Shown here: one piece after another, positions 48,086-57,870 of the stretch | Layout: each line of letters opens with the position of its first letter | Numbering within the stretch: the first letter of the stretch is position 1 | Assembly: GCF_936927845.1 (NCBI RefSeq) | Contig: NZ_CAKZHV010000070.1 | Location: 54,542 to 118,541, forward strand | Length of the DNA stretch: 64,000 nucleotides | Origin: an uncultured Sphingomonas sp. | GTDB lineage: Bacteria; Pseudomonadota; Alphaproteobacteria; Sphingomonadales; Sphingomonadaceae | Reading direction: 5' to 3' | Translations under genes and position numbers: made by a program | Notes under the pieces: generated by a model | Told to the model about the DNA's origin: nothing | What the model saw: only the letters and a program-made list of their open reading frames with translations | Database searches by the model: none

Positions 48086-49426
48086 ATGCAACCGTCCATC
48101 CCCACCGCCGACCATGCCGCGCCGCCGGCGCACAAGCCGTGGTACGCGCAGCTCTATCTGCAGGTGCTCACCGCGATCCTGCTCGGCGTGCTGCTCGGCC
48201 ACTTCTACCCGCAGACGGGTGAGGCGATGAAGCCGATCGGCGACGGCTTCATCAAATTGGTCAAGATGATCATCGCGCCGGTCATCTTTCTCACCATCGT
48301 CACCGGGATCGCGGGGATGCGCGATCTCGGATCGGTCGGGCGTGTCGCGGGCAAGGCGTTCGCTTATTTCCTGTTCTTCTCCACGCTGGCGCTGTTCGTC
48401 GGCATGGCGGTCGCCAATGTCGTCCGGCCGGGCAGCGGCCTCAATATCGATCCCGCCTCGCTCGACGCCGGCAAGGTCGCCGATTACGCGAGCAAGGCGC
48501 ACGAAACGACGCTGACCGGCTTCCTGCTCGGCGTCATTCCCGACACGTTTCTGGGCGCGCTGACCGCGGGCAATATCCTGCAGACATTGTTCGTCGCGAT
48601 CCTGTTCGGCATCGGGCTCGCGCTGATCGGCGACCGTGGCGAGCGATTGCTGGGCGCGCTCGAGGACGTCTCGCTCGCGGTGTTCAAGGTCGTCGCCATC
48701 CTGATGCGCGCGGCGCCGGTAGGTGCGTTCGGCGCGATGGCGTTCACGATCGGCAAGTACGGCGTCGGCACGCTCGCCAATCTTGCCGCGCTCGTCGCGA
48801 CTTTCTACGCCACCTCGTTACTGTTCGTGCTGGTGGTGCTGGGCATTGTCGCACGGCTGGCGGGCTTCTCGATCCTGCGCCTGATCGCGTATCTCAAGGC
48901 CGAGCTGCTGCTGGTGCTCGGCACGTCGTCGTCGGAGAGCGCGCTTCCCTCGCTGATCGAGAAAATGGAGCGCGCGGGCTGTCCCAAGTCGATCGTCGGA
49001 CTGGTCGTGCCGACCGGCTATTCGTTCAACCTCGACGGCACCAACATCTACATGACATTGGCCGCCCTGTTCATCGCGCAGGCGTGCAACGTTCACCTGA
49101 GCTTTGGCGAGCAGTTGCTGCTGCTGGGTGTCGCCATGCTGTCGTCGAAGGGTGCGGCCGGCGTGACCGGCGCTGGGTTCATCACGCTTGCCGCCACGCT
49201 GTCGATCGTGCCCTCCGTGCCGGTCGCGGGCATGGCGCTGATCCTGGGCGTCGACCGCTTCATGTCCGAGTGCCGCAGCCTCACCAACTTCATCGGCAAC
49301 GCGGTCGCAACCGTCGTCGTCTCGCGCTGGGAAGGAAAGCTCGATGCCGAGCAGCTCCATGCCGCCTTGTCCGGCCGCGCGCCGCGCGTCGACCAGCAGG
49401 CGGCGGACGCGATCCACGCGGGTTAG
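48086..49426 (+). CDS. dctA: Dicarboxylate:cation symporter, DctA type
   Basis: The 446-residue protein has the glutamate-transporter fold. It shows [40 protein letters not shown], the serine-rich re-entrant loop [27 protein letters not shown] and the second loop [14 protein letters not shown]. These match DctA, which imports succinate, fumarate and malate with protons. It is divergent from the pao operon and monocistronic. Other dicarboxylate or acidic amino-acid substrates are possible. Confidence 0.93.
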   Translation: MQPSIPTADHAAPPAHKPWYAQLYLQVLTAILLGVLLGHFYPQTGEAMKPIGDGFIKLVKMIIAPVIFLTIVTGIAGMRDLGSVGRVAGKAFAYFLFFSTLALFVGMAVANVVRPGSGLNIDPASLDAGKVADYASKAHETTLTGFLLGVIPDTFLGALTAGNILQTLFVAILFGIGLALIGDRGERLLGALEDVSLAVFKVVAILMRAAPVGAFGAMAFTIGKYGVGTLANLAALVATFYATSLLFVLVVLGIVARLAGFSILRLIAYLKAELLLVLGTSSSESALPSLIEKMERAGCPKSIVGLVVPTGYSFNLDGTNIYMTLAALFIAQACNVHLSFGEQLLLLGVAMLSSKGAAGVTGAGFITLAATLSIVPSVPVAGMALILGVDRFMSECRSLTNFIGNAVATVVVSRWEGKLDAEQLHAALSGRAPRVDQQAADAIHAG

Positions 49427-49567
49427 CGCCCGCCCCAGCACCCACCCGCGTGGCTTCCACGCACGGCCGCTATGCGACCTCGACGTGCTTGTGACCGTCC
49501 GACGCGCCGATTAGGGCTCGCGCAAACGGCATGCGCGGCATCGGTGTCGGCGCATCGGGGAGGAAGC

Positions 49568-52051
49568 ATGGGAAGGTTCAGGAACGGGGTCGCGGCGGCC
49601 TTGCTCGCGAGTGCGGCGGCAGTCTCGGCGCAGACCGGCGGTGCGCCCGCGACGACGACCGCTCCCTCGGCGATCGCGCATCCCGATCAATGGCCCGCGC
49701 TCGCGATGAAGCGTCGGCGCGACCCCAAGGTAGAGGCGCGCGTCGACGCGATGCTCCGCCGCATGAGCGTGGAGGACAAGGTCGGCCAGCTGATCCAGGT
49801 CGACATCGCCTCGATCACGCCGAAGGATCTGGAGACGTACAAGCTCGGCTCGATCCTGAACGGCGGCAACTCGGCGCCGGGCAACGACGAATTCGCGCCC
49901 GCGCCCGAATGGTTGAAGCTGTTCGACGCCTTCTACGACGCCTCGGTGAAGCGCAGCGACGGCCGCCCGGTCGTGCCCGTCATCTGGGGCACCGACGCGG
50001 TCCACGGCGCCAACAACATCGTCGGCGCGACGCTGTTTCCGCACAACATCGCGCTCGGCGCCGCGCGCGACCCCGACCTCGTCCGCCGCATCGGCGCGGC
50101 AACCGCGGCGGAGACGGCGGCGACCGGCATCGACTGGAGCTTCGCGCCGACCGTCGCCGTCGTGCAAGACGACCGCTGGGGCCGCACCTACGAGAGCTAT
50201 TCGGAGGAGCCCGCGGTCGTCGCCTCCTACGCCGGTGCGATGGTGGAGGGCATCCAGGGCCGTGTCGGCGGCGATTTCATGCGCCCCGGCCACGTCATCT
50301 CGTCGGTGAAGCACTTCCTCGGCGACGGTGGCACCGGCGGGCGTGACCAGGGCGACACGCGCGTGAGCGAGGCGACGCTGCGCGACGTCCATGCCGCGGG
50401 CTACATGACCGCGCTGCCCGCCGGCGCGCTGACCGTGATGCCCAGCTTCTCGAGCTGGAATGGCGCCAAGCTGACCGGCAACAAGTCGCTGCTGACGGGT
50501 GTGCTCAAGGAGCGCTGGGGCTTCGACGGCTTCACCATCGGCGACTGGAACGCGCACGGGCAGGTGCCGGGCTGCACCAACGAGGATTGCGCGGCGGCGA
50601 TCAACGCGGGCCTCGACATGTTCATGTATTCCGGCCCCAAGTGGAAGGAGCTCTACGCCAACACCCTGCGCGAGGCGAAGGCGGGCACGATCCCGGCGGC
50701 GCGATTGGACGATGCGGTGCGCCGCATCCTGCGCGTCAAGGTGCTGGCGGGCACGTTCGATGCCGGTCGCCCGTCGTCGCGCCCGTTCGCGGGCAAGTTC
50801 GACCTGCTCGGCAGCCCCGAACACCGCGCGCTCGCGCGGGCGGCGGTCCGCGAGTCGCTGGTGTTGCTCAAGAACAACGGCGTGCTGCCGATCAAACCGG
50901 GCGCGAACGTGCTGGTCGCGGGCGCGGGCGCGGACGATATCGGCCAGCAGGCGGGCGGCTGGTCGATCACCTGGCAGGGAACGGGCGTCACCAACGCCAA
51001 CTTCCCCAACGGCCAGTCGATCTGGGGCGGCCTGTCGGAGGCGGTGCGCGCGAGCGGAGGCACCGCGACGCTGTCGGCGAGTGGCAGCTTCACGACCAAG
51101 CCCGATGTCGCGATCGTCGTCTTCGGAGAGGCGCCCTACGCCGAATTCTCGGGCGACCGCCCGACGCTGGAATACAGCCCCGACGACAAGTCGAACCTGG
51201 AGCTGCTGCGCCGGTTGAAGAAGGCGGGCGTGCCGACCGTGTCGGTGTTCCTCTCGGGCCGCCCCTTGTGGGTCAACCCGGAGCTGAACGCGTCCGACGC
51301 CTTTGTCGCCGCCTGGTTGCCCGGCACCGAGGGCGGGGGCGTCGCCGACGTGCTGGTGGCGGGACGCGACGGCAAGCCCAAGGCCGATTTCCGCGGCACG
51401 TTGTCGTTCTCGTGGCCCAAGCGGCTCGACCAATATGTGCTCAATCGGCGCGATCCGAACTACGATCCGCTGTTTCCGTTCGGCTACGGCCTGTCCTACG
51501 CCAAGGGCGGGCAGGTGCCGACGCTTGACGAGGCGCGGCCGGCGAACGCGGGCGGTGACCAGAACGCGCTGTTCGTGCGCGGGCGCCTGGCCCCCGGTGC
51601 GACGCTGCGCTCCAGCGGCGCGGTGACGCAGGCGCGCGTCGATCGCCAGGCGCAGGAGGATAGCGTGCGGCTCGCCTTTACCGGCGCGGGTGAACTGGCG
51701 GTGCAACAGGCGCAGCCGATCGACCTGTCGCGCGAATCGAACGGGCAGTTGAGCCTGATCCTCGACTATCGCGTCACGCGCGCGCCGACCGGCACCGTGA
51801 CGCTCGGCATGGCGGCAGCGGGGGCGGGCGGACGCACCGCGAGCGTGCCGATCACGGGCGCGCTGCGCACCGCGGGCAGCGACTGGACCGAACTGGCGGT
51901 GCCGCTGCGCTGCTTCGCCGACCAAGGCGTCGACATGGCGCATGTCACGCGCCCGGCGGTGATCGCCGCCACCGGCGCGGCGGGCATCGACTTGTCGGGC
52001 ATCCGCGTCGCCAGCGCCCCGCCCGGACCCGTGAGCTGCGGCCAGCGCTGA
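49568..52051 (+). CDS. Secreted GH3 exo-beta-glucosidase (beta-glucan glucohydrolase type)
   Basis: The 827-residue enzyme has a signal peptide (cleavage after AVSAQ, about residue 22). The GH3 N-terminal barrel has VEDKVGQLIQVDI, PVIWGTDAVHGANN, SVKHFLGDGGTGGRDQGDT and the nucleophile D326 in FTIGDWNAHG. The C-terminal alpha/beta domain has LLKNNGVLPIKPG and GWSITWQGTG. A final beta-sandwich of about 180 residues resembles the ExoP-type galactose-binding module. The size matches exo-1,3/1,4-beta-glucan glucohydrolases. Its TGA overlaps the next gene (TGATG), so it is in an operon with two esterase or deacetylase genes. AGGAAG precedes the ATG. Confidence 0.92.
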   Translation: MGRFRNGVAAALLASAAAVSAQTGGAPATTTAPSAIAHPDQWPALAMKRRRDPKVEARVDAMLRRMSVEDKVGQLIQVDIASITPKDLETYKLGSILNGGNSAPGNDEFAPAPEWLKLFDAFYDASVKRSDGRPVVPVIWGTDAVHGANNIVGATLFPHNIALGAARDPDLVRRIGAATAAETAATGIDWSFAPTVAVVQDDRWGRTYESYSEEPAVVASYAGAMVEGIQGRVGGDFMRPGHVISSVKHFLGDGGTGGRDQGDTRVSEATLRDVHAAGYMTALPAGALTVMPSFSSWNGAKLTGNKSLLTGVLKERWGFDGFTIGDWNAHGQVPGCTNEDCAAAINAGLDMFMYSGPKWKELYANTLREAKAGTIPAARLDDAVRRILRVKVLAGTFDAGRPSSRPFAGKFDLLGSPEHRALARAAVRESLVLLKNNGVLPIKPGANVLVAGAGADDIGQQAGGWSITWQGTGVTNANFPNGQSIWGGLSEAVRASGGTATLSASGSFTTKPDVAIVVFGEAPYAEFSGDRPTLEYSPDDKSNLELLRRLKKAGVPTVSVFLSGRPLWVNPELNASDAFVAAWLPGTEGGGVADVLVAGRDGKPKADFRGTLSFSWPKRLDQYVLNRRDPNYDPLFPFGYGLSYAKGGQVPTLDEARPANAGGDQNALFVRGRLAPGATLRSSGAVTQARVDRQAQEDSVRLAFTGAGELAVQQAQPIDLSRESNGQLSLILDYRVTRAPTGTVTLGMAAAGAGGRTASVPITGALRTAGSDWTELAVPLRCFADQGVDMAHVTRPAVIAATGAAGIDLSGIRVASAPPGPVSCGQR

Positions 52052-53157
52052 TGCGGCGGGCCCTGCTCGCGGTGCTGGGCGCGTCGGCGATCGCCGCCGG
52101 CGCGCCGCCGCGGGTCGAGCGGCTCGCCGCGGAGCCCGCGGGTACGATCGCGCTGCCGATGCGCGTCGTCGGCCGAGCCGAAGCGGCTGGGCACGGGATG
52201 ATCCGGCGGCAATGGCCGGGCAGCTACGTCGAGACACGGTTCAGCGGCCGTGCGGCGATGTTCCGTGTCGGGGCCGGAGAAGTTTCGCTTCGCGTCACCG
52301 TCGACGACGGTGCACCCATCGCGCTCGTCCGGCCCGCGCCCGGGCTCTATCGCGTCGGTCCGCTCGCACCGGGCGGGCACGTCCTGCGCGTGCAGGCGAT
52401 CAGCGAGAGCCAGGCAGGGCCGACCGTCTTCGGCGGCTTTCGCGCCGCCGCGGGCACGCGCGCGCTGCCGCCGGCCGTGCCCGCTCGCCAGATCGAGTTC
52501 GTCGGCGACTCGCACACGGTCGGCTACGGCAATCGCTCGACCAGGACCGCATGCAGCACGCAGGAGGTGTGGAACACCACCGACACCGCGCGCGGGCTCC
52601 CCGGCCTGTTGGGCGAACGCTATCACGCCGATTATTGGGTCAATGCGATCTCGGGGCGGGGCGTCGTGCGCAATTACGACGGTGACCCGTCGGACACGCT
52701 GCCCGCCGTCTATCCGTTCACGCTGTTCGACAAGGCGCGGCGCGCGGCCGATGCGGACTGGCATCCGCAGGTGATCGTGGTCGCGCTCGGCACCAACGAC
52801 TTCTCAACCGCGCTCCACGCCAACGAGCGCTGGAAGACGCGCGCCGCACTGCACGAGGACTTCGAGCGCAGCTACGCGCGTTTCCTGTCGAAGCTTCGCA
52901 GTCGGAACCCGCATGCGCTGATCGTCGTCTGGGCGACCCCGATCGCGCAGGGTGAAGTGATCGCGGAGGCGCGCGCGACGGTGGCGCGGCTGACGCAGGC
53001 GGGCGAGCGTCGCATCGCGTTCGTCGCGGTTGACGGGCTCGGCTTCGGTGGCTGCAACGGCCACCCCGACCTCGCCGACGACGCCAGGATCGCAGGCGCG
53101 GTGGCCGCGCAGATCGACGCGCGACGCGGTGTCTGGAACGCGGGCATGTCGCGGTGA
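52051..53157 (+). CDS. CE2-type acetylesterase (jelly-roll plus SGNH domain), secreted
   Basis: A 368-residue protein with a signal peptide (cleavage near residue 18). A beta jelly-roll (about 40-130, with SYVETRFSGRAAMFRV) precedes an SGNH hydrolase domain with the nucleophile S154 in FVGDSHTVGYGN, block III GTNDF and the catalytic histidine in GCNGHPDLADD. This order is that of carbohydrate esterase family 2, which removes acetyl groups from xylan, glucomannan or glucose units. The stop and the next start overlap (GTGA). Coupling with a GH3 enzyme supports a polysaccharide substrate. Confidence 0.85.
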   Translation: MRRALLAVLGASAIAAGAPPRVERLAAEPAGTIALPMRVVGRAEAAGHGMIRRQWPGSYVETRFSGRAAMFRVGAGEVSLRVTVDDGAPIALVRPAPGLYRVGPLAPGGHVLRVQAISESQAGPTVFGGFRAAAGTRALPPAVPARQIEFVGDSHTVGYGNRSTRTACSTQEVWNTTDTARGLPGLLGERYHADYWVNAISGRGVVRNYDGDPSDTLPAVYPFTLFDKARRAADADWHPQVIVVALGTNDFSTALHANERWKTRAALHEDFERSYARFLSKLRSRNPHALIVVWATPIAQGEVIAEARATVARLTQAGERRIAFVAVDGLGFGGCNGHPDLADDARIAGAVAAQIDARRGVWNAGMSR

Positions 53158-53915
53158 CGGGGCGGATACGCGCACTCGTGGCGGCGGCGGCCGTGCTCGC
53201 CATGCTGCCCAGTATCGCACAGGCACGCGGCACCGTGGTGCTGACCTACGACGACGCGCTGCCGTCGCAGCTCGACCACGCGGTTCCCGCGCTCGACGCC
53301 GCGGGGTTGAAGGCGACGTTCTTCCTGTCGGCGGTGCGCGAGGCCGACGTACCGCGCTGGCAGGCAGTGGCGCGACGCGGGCATGAGGTGGCCAATCACA
53401 CGATCTTCCATCCCTGCGCCGCCGCCAAATTCCCCGCGGATCCGCATTTCACCAGCGAGGCTTATTCGCCCGCCAGCATGATCCGCGAGATCGCGCAACA
53501 GAACACCTTGCTGCGCGCGCTCGACGGTCGCGCACGCCACGGCTTCGCGATGCCGTGCGGCGAGCATCTGGTCGGCGGGGAGGATTACCTGGAGCCGCTG
53601 CGCGCCGCGCACATCGTCGATTATGCGCGCGGCGTGAGCATGGACGACGCGCAGGTGCGCGCCGGTCCCGCGCACGTCGATGCGATGCACGTCCCCGCGC
53701 GCGGGTTCGCCGAGGGTACGACCCTCGACCAACTCGTCGCATTCGCGCGCACTGCGGAGACGAGCGGTGGCTGGGCGGTGTTCCTGTTCCACGGCATCGG
53801 CGGCGATCAACTGAGCGTCGATGCCGCGACGCACCGCGCTTTTCTGGCCTGGCTGCGGCAGCACCGCCGGACGATCCGCGTCGCCACGCTGCGCGACGCA
53901 CTCGCCCTGCGGTGA
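53154..53915 (+). CDS. Polysaccharide deacetylase-like protein (NodB/CE4 fold)
   Basis: A 253-residue protein with a signal peptide (cleavage near residue 24). It has a NodB-type motif 1, VVLTYDDALPSQ, with two aspartates, and motif 2, HEVANHTIFHP, with H-x3-H for metal binding. A later FLFHGIG holds the motif 5 histidine. This fits removal of acetyl groups from N- or O-acetylated sugars. The start is GTG, overlapping the CE2 gene. The family is broad, so substrate is not fixed. Confidence 0.82.
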   Translation: MTGRIRALVAAAAVLAMLPSIAQARGTVVLTYDDALPSQLDHAVPALDAAGLKATFFLSAVREADVPRWQAVARRGHEVANHTIFHPCAAAKFPADPHFTSEAYSPASMIREIAQQNTLLRALDGRARHGFAMPCGEHLVGGEDYLEPLRAAHIVDYARGVSMDDAQVRAGPAHVDAMHVPARGFAEGTTLDQLVAFARTAETSGGWAVFLFHGIGGDQLSVDAATHRAFLAWLRQHRRTIRVATLRDALALR

Positions 53916-53925
53916 GCGCGCGCGG

Positions 53926-55422
53926 CTAGCGGTACAAGGCGCGCGCGTCGTTCTTGAACGCGGCCCCGCTGTCGCCGCGGCTGTAAAACATGTGCCCGCC
54001 GGGATAGACCTTTAGCGCGACACGCTCGGGCTGGCCGAACGCGGGCATCTGATCGACGATCAGGCGTGAGGCGAAGAACGGACACGACAGATCGTCCCAG
54101 CCGTGCACGATCATCACGCGCATCTTGGGATCGTTCGCGATCGCCTTGCGCAGGTCGGTCACGGGCGTGTCGTTCGGCTTGCCGCGGTCCCACGCCTCGT
54201 TCACCGCATAGGACAGGGCATTGTAGCGCGCGTCGGTCTTCCAGCCGACCTCGCGCGTGACGAAATCGACCATCGCGCTTGTCGTCGGCGCGATCAGCGC
54301 GTCGAGGATGGGATCGTTCGATTCCTGCCGGGGCGACCAGGGGAAGGGGTCGAACGCGGTGACGTTCGAATCGTACACGCTGCCGATCGTCCCCTCGCTC
54401 CGGTGCACCTCGCGCAGAAAGGTGCGGCTGTCGACGCGCCCGCCCAGCCGCTGGACGAGCGCGGGGTCGAGCCCGGTCAGCTGCGTGACGCGCTGCACGA
54501 TCCGGCTCGTCGCCTGCGGGTCGGAGCGCCCACGCAGCAGGTCGCGCGCGAACTCGCCCCGGGTGTAATCCTCGACCTCCGCCATCGCCTGCGGGGTCAG
54601 CCGATGCTGCCGCTCCAGATTGGCTGCCGCCATCGACGGCAGGTCGATCATCCACGGCAGCGGCGATAATGCGGTCGCGCCGTCGCCGACCGCGGGGTCG
54701 AGGTAGGGCGACACCATGATCAGCCCGTTGACCCCGACGCCGATCTGCGATTGCAGTTCGTAGGCGATGCGCGGCGCGCGATACCCGCCGTAGCTTTCCC
54801 CCATCACATATTTGGGCGAGCGCAGCCGGCCTTCCTTGACCAGCCAGTCGTAGACCACCTTGGACAGATATTTGATGTCGGGGTCGTTGGCGTAGAACGC
54901 CTTTTTGGTCGCGTCCGCGTCGACCAGGCTGCGGCTGAACCCCGTGCCGATTGGATCGATGAAGACGAGGTCGGTGAAATCGAGCCAGGTGTTGGGATTG
55001 TCGGCCGCGATTGGCGCATCGGACGGCGCGTCGCCCTGCGCGCCGAACTGCACCCGCTTGGGGCCGACCGCGCCCATGTTGAGGTAGACCGACGCCGCAC
55101 CCGGTCCGCCGTTGAACGCAAAGGTGACCGGCCGCGCGGGGTCGCGGCCGGGGACGGTATAGGCGGTATAGACGACCTGCCCGATCTCCTTGCCCGTCTC
55201 ATCACGCACCGCGATCGTGCCCACGGAAGCACGGTAATCGAGCACGCGCCCACCGACGCGCACGCGCTGCGCGATCGAGCGGTCGGCTGGAAGCGGCGGC
55301 AGCTTCACGCCGTCGTCGGTCTTCTTCTCGACAGTGGTGGTGGTCTTGTCGGTCTGCGCCAGCGCCGGTGCGGTGAGCGCGACCAGCGATCCTGCGGCAA
55401 GCAGGCGGATGAATGGTGACAC
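53926..55422 (-). CDS. S10-family serine carboxypeptidase, secreted
   Basis: The 498-residue protein has a signal peptide (PFIRLLAAGSLVALTAPALA, cleavage before QTDK). The peptidase has NGGPGAASVY (substrate carboxylate binding), the nucleophile serine in VMGESYGGYR, the aspartate in HGWDDLSCPF and the histidine in YPGGHMFYS. It would remove C-terminal residues from peptides in the periplasm. I chose the GTG at 55422 because the signal peptide starts there and AAAGGGGAAG lies before it; the in-frame upstream codons lack both. It is convergent with the GH3 operon. Confidence 0.9.
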   Translation of the reverse strand: MSPFIRLLAAGSLVALTAPALAQTDKTTTTVEKKTDDGVKLPPLPADRSIAQRVRVGGRVLDYRASVGTIAVRDETGKEIGQVVYTAYTVPGRDPARPVTFAFNGGPGAASVYLNMGAVGPKRVQFGAQGDAPSDAPIAADNPNTWLDFTDLVFIDPIGTGFSRSLVDADATKKAFYANDPDIKYLSKVVYDWLVKEGRLRSPKYVMGESYGGYRAPRIAYELQSQIGVGVNGLIMVSPYLDPAVGDGATALSPLPWMIDLPSMAAANLERQHRLTPQAMAEVEDYTRGEFARDLLRGRSDPQATSRIVQRVTQLTGLDPALVQRLGGRVDSRTFLREVHRSEGTIGSVYDSNVTAFDPFPWSPRQESNDPILDALIAPTTSAMVDFVTREVGWKTDARYNALSYAVNEAWDRGKPNDTPVTDLRKAIANDPKMRVMIVHGWDDLSCPFFASRLIVDQMPAFGQPERVALKVYPGGHMFYSRGDSGAAFKNDARALYR

Positions 55423-55480
55423 GGATACTTCCCCTTTGACGCAGCAGCTTAGCCGCTGCGCGCGCCGGGGCAAGCGCGCC

Positions 55481-55666
55481 TCACTCCACGCGCAGATGTT
55501 CCTCGACGCCATCGGTCTTCTGCGCCAGACCCGGCACCTCGTTCAGGTGGCGCAGCTCGCCGAAACCGCCGCGTTCCTCGCGGTAGCGCACGATCTCCGC
55601 GCCATGCCCCGCCAGTTGCGGCACGGCGTCGAGTTGGTCGGCGGTGGCGGTGTTGAGGTCGATCAT
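55481..55666 (-). CDS. Helix-hairpin-helix (ComEA-like) small protein
   Basis: A 61-residue protein made of a helix-hairpin-helix pair: DLNTATADQLDAVPQLAG, then ERGGFGELRHLNEVPGL. HhH pairs bind DNA without sequence preference, as in ComEA. There is no signal peptide or membrane anchor, unlike ComEA. An upstream in-frame Met at 55678 is possible. It is divergent from the exonuclease gene, with 83 bases between them. Confidence 0.7.
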   Translation of the reverse strand: MIDLNTATADQLDAVPQLAGHGAEIVRYREERGGFGELRHLNEVPGLAQKTDGVEEHLRVE

Positions 55667-55749
55667 CGCGGAACACACCCTGGCTGGTCACGGCACGCGT
55701 CAACGCATTCTCCACGGCTCCGATCCGCCCCGTCCGGCGTTGGGGCACG

Positions 55750-56307
55750 ATGCTGGTGTTCCTCGACTTCGAAGCCTCCTCCTTGTCCAAGCAAAGCTAT
55801 CCGGTCGAGGTCGCCTGGGTGTTCGAAGACGGCCGCAGCGAGAGCCATCTGATCCGCCCCGCCCCCCAGTGGAACGATTGGGACAGCGCGGCCGAGGCGA
55901 TCCACGGCATCACGCGCGCCGAACTGGAGGCCGCGGGCGCCGATCACGCGACCGTCGCCCGGCGCATGCTCGACCGATTGACCGGCCACGACCTGCTGGC
56001 GAGCGCGCCGTCGTGGGACGGCAAGTGGTTGAGCGCGCTGCTGCGCGCCGCCAAGCTGCCGCGCCACAGCCTGCGGCTGCGCGACAGCGACGACGCGCAC
56101 CGCGAGCGCGCGCACGCCATCCTCTCTCGCGCGCTGTCGGGCAATGCGCTGGCGTCCGCCGTCGCCGACGTCCTCGAGCAGAGCGAACCACGCCGCGCGG
56201 GCGAGCCGCCCGCCCACCGCGCGCTCGCCGACGCGGAGGAGGAACGCGCCCGGTGGCTCACGATCGGCGCGCTGGCCGAGGCACGCGCCCGTCGCGAAAC
56301 GCCCTGA
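55750..56307 (+). CDS. DEDD-type 3'-5' exonuclease
   Basis: A 185-residue protein with Exo I motif LDFEASSL (D and E metal ligands near residues 6-8), an Exo II-like HDLLASAPSWD and a final AHRALADAEEE (motif III, H-x4-D, DEDDh type). Such exonucleases trim DNA or RNA ends. Substrate cannot be told from sequence. Confidence 0.78.
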   Translation: MLVFLDFEASSLSKQSYPVEVAWVFEDGRSESHLIRPAPQWNDWDSAAEAIHGITRAELEAAGADHATVARRMLDRLTGHDLLASAPSWDGKWLSALLRAAKLPRHSLRLRDSDDAHRERAHAILSRALSGNALASAVADVLEQSEPRRAGEPPAHRALADAEEERARWLTIGALAEARARRETP

Positions 56308-56343
56308 TCTGCGCCGTTCCCCAAGAGGGAGGGGACGAACGCC

Positions 56344-57165
56344 TCAGTCGATCTCCCCGCGCGCGAACGCCGCCGCGTGCGCGACCTCGTCGTCGCTCGG
56401 CCGCACACCGGTGTAGAGCACGAACTGCTCCAGCGCCTGTAACACCGCGACGTCCGCGCCCGCGATCGTGGTCTTGCCGGCGGCTCGGGCGGCGCGCAGG
56501 AACGGCGTCTCGGCCGGGATCGCCACCACCTCGAACGCGACCGCGCAGCGCGCGATCACCTCGGGCGGGAATGCCAGCGCGTCCTCGTCGCCACCACTCA
56601 TCCCGATCGGTGTCGCGTTGACGAGCACCGCCGCGGCGTCGCCCATTTCCGCCCGCCAATCGAAACCGTAGCCGTCCGCCAACGCACGGCCCTTCGCCTC
56701 ATTGCGCGCCACGATCACCCCGCACCGATGCCCACGATCCCGAAGCGCCGCGGCCACCGCCTTCGCCATCCCGCCCGATCCGCGCAGCACGAAGGAGAGC
56801 GCCGGATCGACACCCCCCCGGTCGAGCAAATCGCGCACCGCGCTGTAATCGGTGTTGTACCCAGTCAGCTGCCCGTCATCGTTGACGATCGTGTTGACGC
56901 TGTCGATCGCCGCGGCCGATCCGGCGAGCGCGTCGATGAGCGGGATCACCGCTTCCTTGAACGGCATCGACACCGCGCAGCCGCGCACGCCCAGCGCGCG
57001 GATGCCGCGCACCGCACCCTCCAGGTCGGTCGTCGTGAACGCCTTGTAGACGTAATCGAGCCCGAGCCGCTCGTAGAGCCGGTTGTGGAAGCGCGAACCG
57101 AACTGGCCCGGCCGTGCCGCCAGTGACATGCACAGCAGCGTGTCGCGCCCGATCGGCGGCTTCAC
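56344..57165 (-). CDS. Shikimate-dehydrogenase-like (AroE family) protein
   Basis: The 273-residue protein has the two catalytic residues of the family, the lysine in AVSMPFKEAV and the aspartate in TGYNTDYSAV. It also has an NADP-binding FVLRGSGGMAKA and NATPIGMSG. Genuine AroE reduces 3-dehydroshikimate. This copy starts with GTG overlapping the TetR stop (GTGA), an unusual place for a core aromatic gene, so it may be a catabolic or quinate-type paralogue. The ATPIGM context supports an active enzyme. Confidence 0.8.
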   Translation of the reverse strand: MKPPIGRDTLLCMSLAARPGQFGSRFHNRLYERLGLDYVYKAFTTTDLEGAVRGIRALGVRGCAVSMPFKEAVIPLIDALAGSAAAIDSVNTIVNDDGQLTGYNTDYSAVRDLLDRGGVDPALSFVLRGSGGMAKAVAAALRDRGHRCGVIVARNEAKGRALADGYGFDWRAEMGDAAAVLVNATPIGMSGGDEDALAFPPEVIARCAVAFEVVAIPAETPFLRAARAAGKTTIAGADVAVLQALEQFVLYTGVRPSDDEVAHAAAFARGEID

Positions 57166-57821
57166 GCGGTCGCCTCTGCGCAGGGAGCATCGCTGCGCTC
57201 GTTGCTACACAGCGCGTCGATCTGCGACTCGATGCACGCCAGCAGCGGGGCGAACACCGCGCGGTCGACCTGGCCCGGCCACAACACGCGAAGTTGCATC
57301 ACGCCCCAGGACACGGTTAGGATCAGGTTGGCGACGGTGGCCAGCCGGTCGTCGGCGACATCGTCGGCGGCGATGATCCGCAGCGCCAGCACCAATTGCT
57401 GGCGCAATCGCTGATCGATCATGTGGAAGATCGCGGCGATCCGCTCGTTGCGCGCCGCCTCCGCAGTGATTTCGGCGAAGATGCGTGCGTCCTGCACCTC
57501 CTCGCAGGCGACGAAGTCGGCGATCCAGGCGCGTACCGCGGCATGGTCGCCGTTCGCGCATGCGCTGCACAGCACGCCGTCGTACAGGAACTCGTCGAGG
57601 TCCTGTTCCACCATCGCCGCGACGATCGCCTCCTTGTTGGCAAAATCGCGGTAGATCTGCCCGACCAGCACGCCCGATGCCTTGGAGATCTGCGCCATGC
57701 CGGTGTTATGGAACCCGGCGTCGGCGAACAACTGGCGCGCGGCCTGGATCACCTTTTCACGGCGAGCGTTTGCTTTCTCGTTGCGCTGGCAAGCCGCGGG
57801 GGCGGTGTCGGAACCGGTCAT
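57162..57821 (-). CDS. TetR-family regulator of the efflux operon
   Basis: A 219-residue protein with a TetR helix-turn-helix (REKVIQAARQLFADAGFHNT, then MAQISKASGVLVGQIYRDFANKE) and a ligand-binding helical domain. It is divergent from the RND pump genes, and a near-palindrome lies between them, so it probably represses the pump. The start is uncertain: GGAAGGAG runs directly into ATGATG, and the frame is open to an ATG at 57890 that lies inside the operator. Confidence 0.85.
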   Translation of the reverse strand: MTGSDTAPAACQRNEKANARREKVIQAARQLFADAGFHNTGMAQISKASGVLVGQIYRDFANKEAIVAAMVEQDLDEFLYDGVLCSACANGDHAAVRAWIADFVACEEVQDARIFAEITAEAARNERIAAIFHMIDQRLRQQLVLALRIIAADDVADDRLATVANLILTVSWGVMQLRVLWPGQVDRAVFAPLLACIESQIDALCSNERSDAPCAEATA

Positions 57822-57870
57822 CATCTCCTTCCCATATTGACGCTGTCGCTTCTTCGCAGTAGCAGCATTC

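Noticed and set aside
49511..52237. 908-residue open frame opposite the GH3 gene
   Set aside because: Arg/Ala-rich antisense frame; the + strand holds intact GH3 motifs and a signal peptide.
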